From contig CP145879.1 in assembly GCA_041944835.1 (NCBI GenBank), positions 124,001 to 188,000 of the forward strand: a stretch of 64,000 bases of DNA. The letters run 5' to 3'. This DNA comes from Dasytiphilus stammeri_K. GTDB taxonomy: Bacteria > Pseudomonadota > Gammaproteobacteria > Enterobacterales > Enterobacteriaceae. Of this stretch, positions 53,913 to 63,794 are shown one piece after another. The notes beneath the pieces are model-generated. The model made no database searches and was not told the DNA's origin. It saw only the letters and a program-made list of their open reading frames with translations. The stretch's first letter is position 1; the number at the start of each line of letters is the position of its first letter. The position numbers and the translations under genes were made by a program.

Positions 53913-54652
53913 CAGATTTTCTCCTTTAAATTATCTATGGATTTGCTTTTATTACGATGTTGCTTTTTATTAGGTCTGGTTATTTTTTCTGAGACAACTA
54001 AAGGAATACCAGTAGGAATAACATGACCAAAAATTTCACCTTTAAAAATCCATACTTTAACACCAATTACACCGTAATTGGTATAAGCTTCAGAAATACT
54101 GAAATCAATATCTGCTCGTAAAGTATGTAATGGAACACGTCCTTCACGGTACCATTCTCTACGAGCTATTTCAGCTCCTCCAATTCTTCCACTTATTTCC
54201 ACTTTTATTCCTTTAGCACCTAATCTCATAGCATTTTGTACTGCTCTTTTCATAGCACGCCGAAACATAATACGACGTTCTAATTGAGAAGCAATACTAT
54301 CTGCAACTAGTTTAGCATTTAATTCAGGTTTACGTACTTCTGTAATATTGATTTGACAAGGTACACCTGCAATATCCGCCAATTTATGACGTAATTTTTC
54401 TATATCTTCCCCTTTTCTACCTATAATAATACCTGGTCGTGCAGTATAAATAGTTATGCGAACACTTTTAGCGGGACGTTCAATAAAAATATGAGACAAA
54501 AACGCTTTTGCAAGGGTTTTATTCAAAAATTCCCGAATTTTCTCATCACTTTCTAAGTTTTTAGCATAATCTTTATGGCTAGCAAACCAACTCGAATTCC
54601 AAAATTTAGTAATTCCTAATCTCATACCATTTGGATGTACTTTATGTCCCAT
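53912..54652 (-). CDS. rpsC: 30S ribosomal protein S3
   Basis: Head protein at the mRNA entry channel. It has 246 residues (E. coli 233), with a longer basic C-terminus (RPNKKQHRNKSKSIDN). MGHKVHPNGMRLGI and the KH domain (ARPGIIIGRKGEDIEKLR) are conserved. S10 operon. Confidence 0.97.
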   Translation of the reverse strand: MGHKVHPNGMRLGITKFWNSSWFASHKDYAKNLESDEKIREFLNKTLAKAFLSHIFIERPAKSVRITIYTARPGIIIGRKGEDIEKLRHKLADIAGVPCQINITEVRKPELNAKLVADSIASQLERRIMFRRAMKRAVQNAMRLGAKGIKVEISGRIGGAEIARREWYREGRVPLHTLRADIDFSISEAYTNYGVIGVKVWIFKGEIFGHVIPTGIPLVVSEKITRPNKKQHRNKSKSIDNLKEKI

Positions 54653-54679
54653 AATAAATCTCCAGCTCTTTCTAAAATA

Positions 54680-55012
54680 TTATTGATCTGAAACAATTAT
54701 TGTTATATGACTTCTATACTTCATAATTCGATCAGTACGTCCTTTAGCACGTGGCAAAGAGCGTTTTATAGTTGAACCTTTATCAATAAAAATTTTTATA
54801 ATTTTTAATTGATCAATATCAGAACCATCATTATGTTCAGAATTAGCAATAGCTGATTCTAAAACTTTTTTAAGAATTACAGCAGCTTTTTTTTTATTAT
54901 AAGTTAAAATATTTAATGCTTGCGATACTTTTTCTCCCCTTAATTGATCGGCAACTAAACGAATCTTTTGTGCTGAAGAAAGTGCATTATGATGTCGAGC
55001 TATAGTTTGCAT
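54680..55012 (-). CDS. rplV: 50S ribosomal protein L22
   Basis: Its beta hairpin lines the peptide exit tunnel. It has 110 residues, equal to E. coli. SSAQKIRLVADQLRGEKV and the hairpin region with LPRAKGRTDRI are present. S10 operon. Confidence 0.96.
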   Translation of the reverse strand: MQTIARHHNALSSAQKIRLVADQLRGEKVSQALNILTYNKKKAAVILKKVLESAIANSEHNDGSDIDQLKIIKIFIDKGSTIKRSLPRAKGRTDRIMKYRSHITIIVSDQ

Positions 55013-55054
55013 TTAATATTATTTATTCCTCCACCCATTAAATTCAATTGATTA

Positions 55055-55342
55055 CTAAGAAGAGCGTTTTTTAATCTTTTTATCCGCTGTATGATGCCCA
55101 CGATAAGTTCGTGTGGGGGCAAATTCTCCTAATTTATGACCAACCATTTCTTCAGTAATAAATATAGGAACATGTTGACGCCCATTATGAACAGAAATAG
55201 TTAATCCAATCATATTAGGAAAAATAGTTGAACGACGAGACCAAGTTCTTAAGATCTTTTTATCTTTTTTTTCTAATGCTTTTTCAACTTTTTTAAATAA
55301 ATGTTGGTCAATAAAAGCACCTTTCTTGATAGAACGTGGCAT
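55055..55342 (-). CDS. rpsS: 30S ribosomal protein S19
   Basis: Head protein that bridges to the large subunit with S13. It has 95 residues (E. coli 92). MPRSIKKGAFIDQHLFKKVE, TWSRRSTIFPNMIG and GEFAPTRTYRGHH are conserved. Confidence 0.97.
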   Translation of the reverse strand: MPRSIKKGAFIDQHLFKKVEKALEKKDKKILRTWSRRSTIFPNMIGLTISVHNGRQHVPIFITEEMVGHKLGEFAPTRTYRGHHTADKKIKKRSS

Positions 55343-55359
55343 TATACTATATCCTCTCT

Positions 55360-56187
55360 CTATGGTTTTTTGTTACGATACTGCACTATAAATTTATTAG
55401 TACTTTTATTTTTACGAGTTTTTTTACCTTTAGTAGGTATACCCCAAGGAGTTACTGGATGTTTTCCAAAATTTCGTCCTTCACCACCTCCATGAGGGTG
55501 ATCAATTGGATTCATTGCTGTTCCTCTTACTGTTGGACGATCACCTAACCATCTTTTAGCACCCGCTTTTCCTAAAACACGTAACATATGTTCAGAATTA
55601 CCTACTTCTCCTATTGTGGCACGGCAATAACAATAAAAGCGTCTTAATTCTCCTGAACGTAAACGAATAATTACATGCGAATTTTCACGGGTGATTATTT
55701 GTGCTGATGATCCTGCTGAACGTGCAATTTGTCCTCCTTTACCCTGCTTAATTTCTATATTATGCACAATCGTTCCTATGGGTATTTTAAAAAAAGGTAA
55801 AGTATTTGCTATTCTTATAGGAGCATCATCTCCTGATTGAATTTTATCTCCAATTTTTAATCCTTTCGGTGCTAAAATATAACGACGCTCACCATCTTGA
55901 TATAAGAGTAAAGCAATATTTGCCGATCTATTAGGATCATATTCAATCCTTTCCACAAAAGCAAGAATATCATCCTTATTTCGTTTAAAATCAATTAGCC
56001 TATATTGTTGTTTATGTCCTCCTCCAATATGGCGTGTAGTAATTACACCTTGATTATTTCTGCCACCAGTTTTCAATTTTTTTTTAGTTAATGAACGAAA
56101 AGGAGCGCCTTTATAAATATCATAATTAACTAATCGAATAACATGGCGACGACCCGGAGAGGTTGGTTTACATTTAATTAATGTCAT
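55360..56187 (-). CDS. rplB: 50S ribosomal protein L2
   Basis: Central large-subunit protein required for subunit joining and peptidyl transfer. It has 275 residues (E. coli 273). KCKPTSPGRRHVIRLV, GRNNQGVITTRHIGGGHKQ and the key C-terminal GTAMNPIDHPHGGGEGR, with the histidine implicated in peptidyl transfer, are intact. Confidence 0.98.
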   Translation of the reverse strand: MTLIKCKPTSPGRRHVIRLVNYDIYKGAPFRSLTKKKLKTGGRNNQGVITTRHIGGGHKQQYRLIDFKRNKDDILAFVERIEYDPNRSANIALLLYQDGERRYILAPKGLKIGDKIQSGDDAPIRIANTLPFFKIPIGTIVHNIEIKQGKGGQIARSAGSSAQIITRENSHVIIRLRSGELRRFYCYCRATIGEVGNSEHMLRVLGKAGAKRWLGDRPTVRGTAMNPIDHPHGGGEGRNFGKHPVTPWGIPTKGKKTRKNKSTNKFIVQYRNKKP

Positions 56188-56202
56188 TATTAATTTTTTC
56201 CA

Positions 56203-56526
56203 TTACTCTATACTATTATTTAGTAAATCTATTTTTTGTCCGGACTTTAAATAAATATAAGCTTTTTTCCAATTACGCCTACGCGATTTAATCCTTTTAG
56301 ATTTACTAAAATGATGTTTTTCTTTCCCTTTTACTTGTAAAGTATTTACCATGGTAACTTCTATATTAAAAATTTTTTCTATAGCTATTTTTATAGCGGC
56401 TTTAGTTGCATCTTTCGCAACCTCAAAAATAACAATATTATTAGTTTTTTCGATATTAGAGGATTTTTCAGAAACATGAGGAAAGTGTAATATTTTATGA
56501 TATATCATTTTTTCATCATTCATCAT
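56203..56526 (-). CDS. rplW: 50S ribosomal protein L23
   Basis: Docking site for trigger factor and SRP at the tunnel exit. It has 107 residues (E. coli 100). PHVSEKSSNIEKTNNIVIF and RRRNWKKAYIYLKSGQKID are conserved. Its start overlaps the rplD stop in an ATGA arrangement. Confidence 0.95.
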   Translation of the reverse strand: MMNDEKMIYHKILHFPHVSEKSSNIEKTNNIVIFEVAKDATKAAIKIAIEKIFNIEVTMVNTLQVKGKEKHHFSKSKRIKSRRRNWKKAYIYLKSGQKIDLLNNSIE

Positions 56527-57128
56527 ATTAATATTTCTTCCAATTTTTTAATTGCATCTACAGTAATTATAACATTATTAAATCCAACCAAACTCATTGG
56601 ATCTATATTTTTAAATGTTCTCACATCTACTCGGTATAAATTGCGTGCTGCTAAAAATAAATTTTCATTCCATTTACTAGTAATAATTAACACATTATCG
56701 ATTATAAATTCATTTAATTTATTTACTAAATCTTTCGTTTTATAAGATGTTACAGAAAAATCCTGAAAAATCATTATACGATTTTGTCGTATCAATTCTG
56801 ATAAAATACTTTTTAATGCACCTCGATACATTTTTTTATTTAATTTAGGTAAATATTGTTTAGGTTTAGTAGCAAAAGTCACACCACCCGAACGCCAAAT
56901 TGGACTTTTAACTGATCCAGCTCTTGCTCTCCCTAGACCTTTTTGACGCCATGGTTTTTTATTTGAACCTTTTACTTCTGATCTATTTTTCTGTGCTTTC
57001 GTCCCTTGACGACCTCTAGCAGCAAAAGCAACTACAACTTGATGTATTAGAGATTGATTAAAAGCTTTTCCAAAAATTTTTTCCGATACTGTTATCACAT
57101 TACAAGTATCTTTTATTAGTAATTCCAT
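56523..57128 (-). CDS. rplD: 50S ribosomal protein L4
   Basis: Tunnel-lining protein; in E. coli also the regulator of the S10 operon by attenuation and translational repression. It has 201 residues, equal to E. coli, from the ATG at 57128 (MELLIKDTCNVITV), with AGGAG 6 bases upstream; an ATG at 57134 is too close to that site. RQGTKAQKNRSEVKGSNKKP, the tunnel loop, is conserved. It begins 2 bases after the rplC stop. Confidence 0.97.
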   Translation of the reverse strand: MELLIKDTCNVITVSEKIFGKAFNQSLIHQVVVAFAARGRQGTKAQKNRSEVKGSNKKPWRQKGLGRARAGSVKSPIWRSGGVTFATKPKQYLPKLNKKMYRGALKSILSELIRQNRIMIFQDFSVTSYKTKDLVNKLNEFIIDNVLIITSKWNENLFLAARNLYRVDVRTFKNIDPMSLVGFNNVIITVDAIKKLEEILI

Positions 57129-57130
57129 CT

Positions 57131-57787
57131 TCATCTCCTAGATGAGCAGAATTTTATAGCTGGTCTTACCGTAATTTCACTACCAGTAAATCCCGGAATA
57201 GATCCTTTAACTAATAAATAATTATTTTCTATATCTACACGAATTATTTTCATATTTTGAATAGTGACACGTTCATTTCCTAATCTTCCTGCCATTTTTT
57301 TTCCTTTAAAAACTCTTCCTGGAGTCTGATTTTGTCCAATAGATCCTGGAACACGATGAGATAAAGAATTCCCATGACTAGCATCTTGGGTATGGAAATT
57401 CCATCGTTTCACAGTTCCAGCAAATCCTTTACCTTTAGAAGTTCCTGTAATATCTACTTTTTGTAAATTAGTAAAATTACTTACATTAAGACTTTTGCCT
57501 ATAACAAATTCACTTTCATTTTCTTCTGATGCATACACTTTAAATTCTTTTAAAATTCGTCCCGGATTCACTCCTGCTTTTTTAAAATGTCCGGATTTAG
57601 GTTTATTAACACGACTAGATTTTAGTTTACCTGTGGTTACTTGAATAGCATTATAACCATTATTTATATTTTTTTTTATTTGAGTAATATAATTATTTTC
57701 AATTTTTATTACAGTTACTGGAATAGATTCTCCATCTTTTGTAAAAATACGAGTCATTCCAATTTTAGTACCTACTAAACCAATCAT
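57131..57787 (-). CDS. rplC: 50S ribosomal protein L3
   Basis: Early assembly protein near the peptidyl-transferase centre. It has 218 residues (E. coli 209). The start at 57787 gives MIGLVGTKIGMTRIFTKDG with AAGG upstream; a longer reading to 57859 would overlap rpsJ and lacks homology. DASHGNSLSHRVPGSIGQNQ, the tip region with the glutamine methylated in E. coli, is conserved. Confidence 0.96.
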   Translation of the reverse strand: MIGLVGTKIGMTRIFTKDGESIPVTVIKIENNYITQIKKNINNGYNAIQVTTGKLKSSRVNKPKSGHFKKAGVNPGRILKEFKVYASEENESEFVIGKSLNVSNFTNLQKVDITGTSKGKGFAGTVKRWNFHTQDASHGNSLSHRVPGSIGQNQTPGRVFKGKKMAGRLGNERVTIQNMKIIRVDIENNYLLVKGSIPGFTGSEITVRPAIKFCSSRR

Positions 57788-57836
57788 TATTTTTATAATC
57801 CTTATTATAATAAACTTATTGATTTTGTTAAAAGAA

Positions 57837-58148
57837 TTATCGTAAGCTAATTTGTACATCTACTCCTGATGCTAAATCTAAACGCATTAAAGCGTCAACG
57901 GTTTTTTCAGTTGGTTTAAGAATATCAACTAGGCGTTTATGAGTACGTATTTCATATTGATCTCTAGCATCTTTATTTACATGAGGAGAAATCAAAATTG
58001 TAAAACGTTCTTTATGTGTAGGTAATGGAATAGGACCTCTTACTTGGGCTCCTGTGCGTTTCGCGGTTTCAACAATTTCTAAAGTTGATTTATCTATTAA
58101 ACGATGATCAAACGCTTTAAGACGAATACGTATTCTTTGATTTTGCAT
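57837..58148 (-). CDS. rpsJ: 30S ribosomal protein S10 (NusE)
   Basis: First gene of the S10 operon. Besides its ribosomal role, S10 with NusB recognises boxA in rRNA antitermination. It has 103 residues, equal to E. coli. QNQRIRIRLKAFDHRLID and GPIPLPTHKERFTILISPH are conserved. The 165-base gap upstream, towards tuf, must hold the superoperon promoter; I see no convincing attenuator stem. Confidence 0.98.
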   Translation of the reverse strand: MQNQRIRIRLKAFDHRLIDKSTLEIVETAKRTGAQVRGPIPLPTHKERFTILISPHVNKDARDQYEIRTHKRLVDILKPTEKTVDALMRLDLASGVDVQISLR

Positions 58149-58313
58149 TATGCTTCTTCTCTCAAATTTGAAAAGTCAAAAAACTAAAATCTAGTCTAAT
58201 CATACTGGATTTATTCGTTAAATATATTTAAAATCCATTATCCGTTAGGAATTTTTTATAATATAGTAATTATTTTTTTTAAACTTAATCTTCATATATA
58301 ATAATACTTTATT

Positions 58314-59498
58314 CTAACTAATTACTTTCGTAACTAATCCTGCACCTACAGTACGACCACCTTCTCGAATAGCAAATCTTAGTCCCTCATTCATAGCAAT
58401 AGGATGAATAAGATTCACTAACATTTTTATGTTATCTCCCGGCATTACCATTTCTACTTCCTTGGGTAATTCAATTGTACCAGTAACATCCGTGGTACGA
58501 AAATAAAATTGAGGTCTATAACCATTAAAAAATGGAGTATGACGACCACCTTCATCTTTATTAAGAATGTATACTTCAGCTTCAAATTTAGAATGGGGAT
58601 TAATAGAATTAGGCTTAGCTAATACTTGTCCTCGTTCAATATCGTCTCGTTTTATACCTCTTAATAAAACTCCAATATTTTCACCGGCACGTCCTTCATC
58701 TAATAACTTACGGAACATTTCTACTCCAGTACATATAGATTTTACGGTATTTCTAATACCTACTATTTCTACTTCTTCACCTATCTTTATTATTCCTTGT
58801 TCTACACGTCCAGTCACTACTGTTCCTCTACCTGAGATAGAAAAAACATCTTCAATTGGCAATAAAAATGGTTTATCAATATTACGTTGGGGTTCAGGTA
58901 TATAATTATCTAGATGATTGGCTAATTCAACGATTTTTTCTTCCCAATTATTATTTCCCTCTAAGGCTTTTAATGCGGATCCCTGCACCATAGGTGTAGT
59001 ATCTCCCGGAAAATCATATTGTGATAGTAAATCACGAACTTCCATCTCTACTAATTCTAGTAACTCTTCATCCTCAACCATATCACATTTATTCAAAAAT
59101 ACGATGATATAAGGTACACCTACTTGACGAGCTAAAAGAATATGTTCTCTAGTTTGTGGCATAGGACCATCTGTTGCAGCAACAACTAATATTGCACCAT
59201 CCATTTGTGCCGCTCCAGTTATCATATTCTTCACATAATCTGCATGTCCGGGACAATCTACATGTGCATAATGACGAGTTAGAGTATCATACTCTACATG
59301 AGAAGTATTGATTGTAATACCTCTGGCTTTTTCTTCAGGAGCATTATCAATTTGATCAAAACCATAAGCAGACCCTCCGTATTTTTTTGCTAATACACTA
59401 GTAATTGCTGCTGTTAAAGTAGTTTTTCCATGATCAACATGACCTATTGTTCCCACATTAATATGTGGTTTTTTACGAGTAAATTTTTCTTTAGACAC
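58314..59498 (-). CDS. tuf: elongation factor Tu
   Basis: GTPase that delivers aminoacyl-tRNA to the ribosome. It has 394 residues, equal to E. coli. The P-loop GHVDHGKT (19-26), DCPGHADYVKNMITGAAQMD and NKCDMV are intact, as are domains 2 and 3. It follows fusA by 75 bases as in the str operon. Confidence 0.98.
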   Translation of the reverse strand: MSKEKFTRKKPHINVGTIGHVDHGKTTLTAAITSVLAKKYGGSAYGFDQIDNAPEEKARGITINTSHVEYDTLTRHYAHVDCPGHADYVKNMITGAAQMDGAILVVAATDGPMPQTREHILLARQVGVPYIIVFLNKCDMVEDEELLELVEMEVRDLLSQYDFPGDTTPMVQGSALKALEGNNNWEEKIVELANHLDNYIPEPQRNIDKPFLLPIEDVFSISGRGTVVTGRVEQGIIKIGEEVEIVGIRNTVKSICTGVEMFRKLLDEGRAGENIGVLLRGIKRDDIERGQVLAKPNSINPHSKFEAEVYILNKDEGGRHTPFFNGYRPQFYFRTTDVTGTIELPKEVEMVMPGDNIKMLVNLIHPIAMNEGLRFAIREGGRTVGAGLVTKVIS

Positions 59499-59573
59499 AA
59501 CTCATTCCTTAAATAAATTTTATGTTTTTATTAGAGATCTAATATTTTCGAAATTAATTATAATACCAAAATA

Positions 59574-61676
59574 TCACCTATGGTGGGATTCTATAATAGA
59601 ATCACTAATATTCATAGGAGCTTCATTGTATTTTAAAAACTCCATTGAATAAGAACCTCTTCCTTGTGTTTGAGATCTCAAATCGGTAGCATATCCAAAC
59701 ATCTCTGATAATGGAACCTGAGCACGAATAATTTGAATATTATTATTTTCTTCCATACTTTCAATTATTCCTCTACGACGTGTTAAATCGCCAATAACAT
59801 CACCCATATAATCTTTTGGTATTTGTATTTCTACTTTCATGATGGGTTCTAAAATCACAGGATGTGCTTTTCTAAATCCTTCTTTAAAGGCTATAGAAGC
59901 TGCAATTTTAAAAGCAATTTCAGATGAATCCACTTCATGGTACGAACCATCAAAAAGTGTTACTTTTACATCAACAATTGGATAACCAGCTATAACCCCA
60001 TTTTTAATTTGTTCTTGAATTCCTTTATCTATTCCAGGGATATATTCTTTAGGAATTACTCCTCCTACTATTGCATTAATAAATTCATATCCTCCCAATC
60101 CTTCGGATCTAAATGGTTCTATTCTTAACCAAACATGACCAAATTGTCCGCGACCTCCCGATTGACGAATATATTTTCCCTCTTGTTCAATAACTTTACG
60201 AATGGTTTCACGATAAGCCACCTGGGGTTTTCCAATCTTAGCTGCAATATTAAATTCACGAAACATTCTATCTTTAATAATTTCTAAATGTAATTCTCCC
60301 ATTCCGGCAATAATTGTCTGACCTGATTCAATATCAGTCGACACATGAAAAGATGGATCTTCTTTCGTCATTTTTCCTAAAACTATACTCATTCTTTCTT
60401 GATCTATTTTAGTTTTAGGTTCTATGGCTACTGAAATTACTGGTTCTGGAAAATCCATTTTTTCTAAAATTATAGGATGATGTGGATCACAAAGAGTATC
60501 ACCCGTATTAACATCTTTAAGTCCAACTGCAGCTGCAATATCTCCAGCTCTAACTTCTTTTATTTCTTCTTTTTTATTAGCATGCATTTGTACTATGCGT
60601 CCAAATCTTTCTCGTTGACCTTTCACTGAATTAAATACAATATCACCGCAATTAACTACTCCTGAATACACTCTAAAAAAGGTTAAATTACCTACAAATG
60701 GATCTGATGCTACTTTAAATGCTAAAGCTGAAAAAGATTCATTATCGTCGGATTGACGTATAATTTTATTATTATCTAGATAAACTCCATTAATAGCCGG
60801 TATATCAATAGGAGCAGGTAAATATTCAACAATAGCATCCAAGATAGTCTGAACTCCTTTATTTTTAAAAGCAGATCCACAGGTAACTAATAAAATTTCA
60901 TTTTTTAAAACACGACTACGCAAAGATGATTTTATTTCTTTCTCAGTTATAGATTCACCATTTAAATATTTATACATTAGATCTTCTGATGATTCTACTG
61001 CACATTCCACTAAATTTTGATGCCACTTTGTAGCTATTGTTTTTATTTCTGTTGGAATATCACGAGATATAAAAGTTACTCCATTATCTTTATCATTCCA
61101 ATAAATAGCTTTCATACTTACTAAATCTATTACACCACTAAATTTATCCTCCACACCAATTGGTAATTGAATTGGTACTGGATTAGCTGATAATCTACTT
61201 TTTAGTTGTTCAACTACTTTTAAAAAATTTGCTCCGGTACGATCCATTTTATTAATAAATGCTATACGAGGAACATTATATTTATTTGCTTGTCTCCATA
61301 CTGTTTCTGATTGTGGTTGAACTCCGCCAACCGCGCAATATATCATTAGTACACCATCTAATACACGCATTGAACGTTCCACTTCAACTGTAAAATCTAC
61401 ATGTCCTGGTGTATCTATAATATTAATGCGATGTGGTTCAAATTGTTTAAACATACCTGACCAAAATGCCGTCGTAGCAGCTGAAGTAATAGTAATCCCT
61501 CTTTCTTGTTCTTGTTCCATCCAGTCCATAGTAGCTGCACCATCATGAACTTCTCCTATTTTATGATTTACTCCGGTATAGAATAAAATTCGTTCAGTAG
61601 TAGTAGTTTTACCAGCATCAATATGTGCACTAATACCAATATTACGGTAATGTGTAATAGGTGTTATACGAGCCAT
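59574..61676 (-). CDS. fusA: elongation factor G
   Basis: Translocase GTPase of translation and ribosome recycling. It has 700 residues (E. coli 704). The P-loop AHIDAGKTTTTERIL (17-31), DTPGHVDFTVEVERSMRVLD and NKMDRTGANF are conserved. Domain IV contains GGRGQFGHVWLRIEP and GSYHEVDSSE. Str operon, between rpsG and tuf. Confidence 0.98.
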   Translation of the reverse strand: MARITPITHYRNIGISAHIDAGKTTTTERILFYTGVNHKIGEVHDGAATMDWMEQEQERGITITSAATTAFWSGMFKQFEPHRINIIDTPGHVDFTVEVERSMRVLDGVLMIYCAVGGVQPQSETVWRQANKYNVPRIAFINKMDRTGANFLKVVEQLKSRLSANPVPIQLPIGVEDKFSGVIDLVSMKAIYWNDKDNGVTFISRDIPTEIKTIATKWHQNLVECAVESSEDLMYKYLNGESITEKEIKSSLRSRVLKNEILLVTCGSAFKNKGVQTILDAIVEYLPAPIDIPAINGVYLDNNKIIRQSDDNESFSALAFKVASDPFVGNLTFFRVYSGVVNCGDIVFNSVKGQRERFGRIVQMHANKKEEIKEVRAGDIAAAVGLKDVNTGDTLCDPHHPIILEKMDFPEPVISVAIEPKTKIDQERMSIVLGKMTKEDPSFHVSTDIESGQTIIAGMGELHLEIIKDRMFREFNIAAKIGKPQVAYRETIRKVIEQEGKYIRQSGGRGQFGHVWLRIEPFRSEGLGGYEFINAIVGGVIPKEYIPGIDKGIQEQIKNGVIAGYPIVDVKVTLFDGSYHEVDSSEIAFKIAASIAFKEGFRKAHPVILEPIMKVEIQIPKDYMGDVIGDLTRRRGIIESMEENNNIQIIRAQVPLSEMFGYATDLRSQTQGRGSYSMEFLKYNEAPMNISDSIIESHHR

Positions 61677-61747
61677 TTAACTCCTCTAATTTATTGCAAT
61701 AAAATTAATCATAATATACCTATCTAACTAATATAATTATATCTTAA

Positions 61748-62218
61748 TTACCATCTATAATGAACAAATGCTTTATTAGATTCAGCCATTCTATGTACTT
61801 CTTCACGTTTTTTAACAGCATAGCCTTTGTTTTCAAATGCTTCAAACAACTCATTTGCCAACCTTTGAGCCATTGATTGATCTTTTCTTTTTCTAGCGGC
61901 TTCAACTATCCATCGCATTGCAAGAGTATTACGTCGTACATTACGTACTTCAACAGGTATTTGATATGTAGAACCACCTACTCTTCGTGATTTTACTTCT
62001 AATAAAGGACGAACATTTTCTAATGCTAACTCAAAAGTTTTTAATTCGTCTTTTCCAGAACGGTTTGTAACCATTTTTAATGCGGAATATACTATTTTTT
62101 CAGCAACTGATTTTTTTCCCTTTACCATTAATATATTAATAAATTTAGCTAATAATTCTGACTGAAATTTAGGATCAGCCATAATTTTTCGTTCACCAAA
62201 AACTCTCCGACGTGACAT
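61748..62218 (-). CDS. rpsG: 30S ribosomal protein S7
   Basis: Primary binder of the 16S head domain; in E. coli it also represses the str operon. It has 156 residues, the length of the E. coli B form. GSTYQIPVEVRNVRRNTLAM and KKREEVHRMAESNKAFVHYR are conserved. Confidence 0.98.
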   Translation of the reverse strand: MSRRRVFGERKIMADPKFQSELLAKFINILMVKGKKSVAEKIVYSALKMVTNRSGKDELKTFELALENVRPLLEVKSRRVGGSTYQIPVEVRNVRRNTLAMRWIVEAARKRKDQSMAQRLANELFEAFENKGYAVKKREEVHRMAESNKAFVHYRW

Positions 62219-62259
62219 AATTTAATACTCCATCTATATAATGATATTATAAATAATAA

Positions 62260-62631
62260 TTATTTTTTTTTCTTAGTACCATATTTAGATCGAGCATTTT
62301 TGCGATCTTTAACTCCGGAACAATCATAAGCTCCCCTGATTGTATGATAACGTACTCCGGGTAAATCTTTCACACGTCCTCCACGAATCAATACTACTGA
62401 ATGTTCTTGCAAATTATGACCTTCTCCTCCAATATAAGAGGTTACTTCAAAACCATTAGTTAAACGAACTCTACATACTTTACGCAAAGCAGAGTTAGGT
62501 TTTTTAGGAGTAGTAGTATATACTCTAGTACATACTCCTCTTTTTTGTGGACAGCTTTGTAATGCTGGAACATTGCTCTTACTAATTTTCGTTCTTCTAG
62601 ATTTTCGTACTAATTGATTTATAGTGGTCAT
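62260..62631 (-). CDS. rpsL: 30S ribosomal protein S12
   Basis: Decoding-centre protein. It has 123 residues (E. coli 124). CPQKRGVCTRVYTTTPKKPN keeps the lysine whose mutation gives streptomycin resistance, and the PGVRYHTIRGAYD loop is normal, so the wild-type decoding residues are kept. First gene of the str operon, 47 bases after tusB, the same arrangement as E. coli. Confidence 0.98.
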   Translation of the reverse strand: MTTINQLVRKSRRTKISKSNVPALQSCPQKRGVCTRVYTTTPKKPNSALRKVCRVRLTNGFEVTSYIGGEGHNLQEHSVVLIRGGRVKDLPGVRYHTIRGAYDCSGVKDRKNARSKYGTKKKK

Positions 62632-62678
62632 TTTTATATAATATATCCTGGTTTTTTAGATCTTAGTTTTTCAAATCA

Positions 62679-62966
62679 TTACCAATGTAGTTGTTGTTGA
62701 TGATTAGTAGAAAGCGTTATAAATTCATCATAATTAATTAAATTAACATTTGATGACATTAAATTTAACACTCCACGTGCTTCTACATCATTGCTTAGTG
62801 CATATTTAGTTACTGGAATAATGGATAATTCATTTAAAATAACATTGGTTTTAAAACCCATAATTATTCCATCTTGTAACATTAAAATTTCATCACCATG
62901 CATTAAATAATGTAAAAAAATATCTTGATCTATTTGATGTAAAGGATGTGATAAAATATGTAACAT
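62679..62966 (-). CDS. tusB: sulfur relay protein TusB
   Basis: Member of the TusBCD heterohexamer that passes sulfur from TusA to TusE for 2-thiouridine at tRNA position 34. It has 95 residues, equal to E. coli. MLHILSHPLHQID, GDEILMLQDGIIMG and the C-terminal NHQQQLHW fit the family. Least conserved of the three, but secure by position. Confidence 0.92.
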   Translation of the reverse strand: MLHILSHPLHQIDQDIFLHYLMHGDEILMLQDGIIMGFKTNVILNELSIIPVTKYALSNDVEARGVLNLMSSNVNLINYDEFITLSTNHQQQLHW

Positions 62967-62985
62967 GTAGTTTAAATAAAGATGC

Positions 62986-63345
62986 TTAAAATGTTAATAT
63001 TTTTTTAAATAAATGTAGTTTTTTTTTCAAATCTGAAGGAGATAAAATCTGCACAGAAATTAAAAATTCAGTTTTTAAATGAATTCCCCTTTCTATTAAT
63101 GACATCCCACATACATATATATACTTTATATCATACAGTTCTAAAATTTGAAAGCTATTAACATAATGACGTGATAATATTTTATCGGGTTTTTGAAAAG
63201 GATAAATTTGCAATACTCCATCACCAATAAAAAATAATCCGATCTCGTTAGTAAAGGCAGCTGTTGCTAATACTAAATCTAAACCTTCACGACCACCAGT
63301 GGTTCCATGAGGAGAATGCAAAAAAACAAAAGCAATCGGTTTCAA
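62986..63345 (-). CDS. tusC: sulfur relay protein TusC
   Basis: Structural subunit of TusBCD. It has 119 residues, equal to E. coli. AFVFLHSPHGTTGGREGLD and FFIGDGVLQIYPFQKPDKIL are conserved. Its start overlaps the tusD stop by 4 bases. Confidence 0.95.
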   Translation of the reverse strand: MKPIAFVFLHSPHGTTGGREGLDLVLATAAFTNEIGLFFIGDGVLQIYPFQKPDKILSRHYVNSFQILELYDIKYIYVCGMSLIERGIHLKTEFLISVQILSPSDLKKKLHLFKKILTF

Positions 63346-63731
63346 AACTGTATCAATCTGTCACACTTTAGTATGGACATAACTAAGCTTCCTAATCCAC
63401 ATATTGTAAATCCAGTTTCTATATTATCAATTACTTCTAATGTTTTTCGGTTAGCAAATTTTCCGACTCCTCTTCTCATAGCAGCAGATGAGCAAACATG
63501 TAAGGGAACACCATTATCAAGATTCATTCGATACCAAGCACGTACTATATCAAATTCATCATTAGATGGATAACAATAACGATTAGCATTATATATTCCT
63601 TCTCCATAAAAAAAAATTAAATCTAAGCGGTGTTTTAAATTACAACTAAGAATTTTTTGAGCAAATAAATAAGCACTACGCGCATTTTGTGTGCCATAAG
63701 CAGGACCTGTCACAAATAAAATAAACTGCAT
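63342..63731 (-). CDS. tusD: sulfur relay protein TusD
   Basis: Subunit that carries the persulfide in TusBCD. It has 129 residues (E. coli 128). The active cysteine is C80 in LHVCSSAAMRRGV, and FVTGPAYGTQNARSAYLFA and FFYGEGIYNAN are conserved. The start at 63731 matches E. coli; an upstream ATG at 63815 would add 28 unmatched residues and run through the palindrome. Sulfur comes from IscS (encoded here) through TusA, not seen here. Confidence 0.96.
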   Translation of the reverse strand: MQFILFVTGPAYGTQNARSAYLFAQKILSCNLKHRLDLIFFYGEGIYNANRYCYPSNDEFDIVRAWYRMNLDNGVPLHVCSSAAMRRGVGKFANRKTLEVIDNIETGFTICGLGSLVMSILKCDRLIQF

Positions 63732-63794
63732 TATATTCTTTTTCCTGAAAAGATTATTAAATAATGTGATTAATTGGAGTTGAATCAATCTTAT

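Noticed and set aside
58149..58313. S10 leader attenuator as in E. coli
   Set aside because: No convincing long hairpin plus T-run in the 165 bases upstream of rpsJ.
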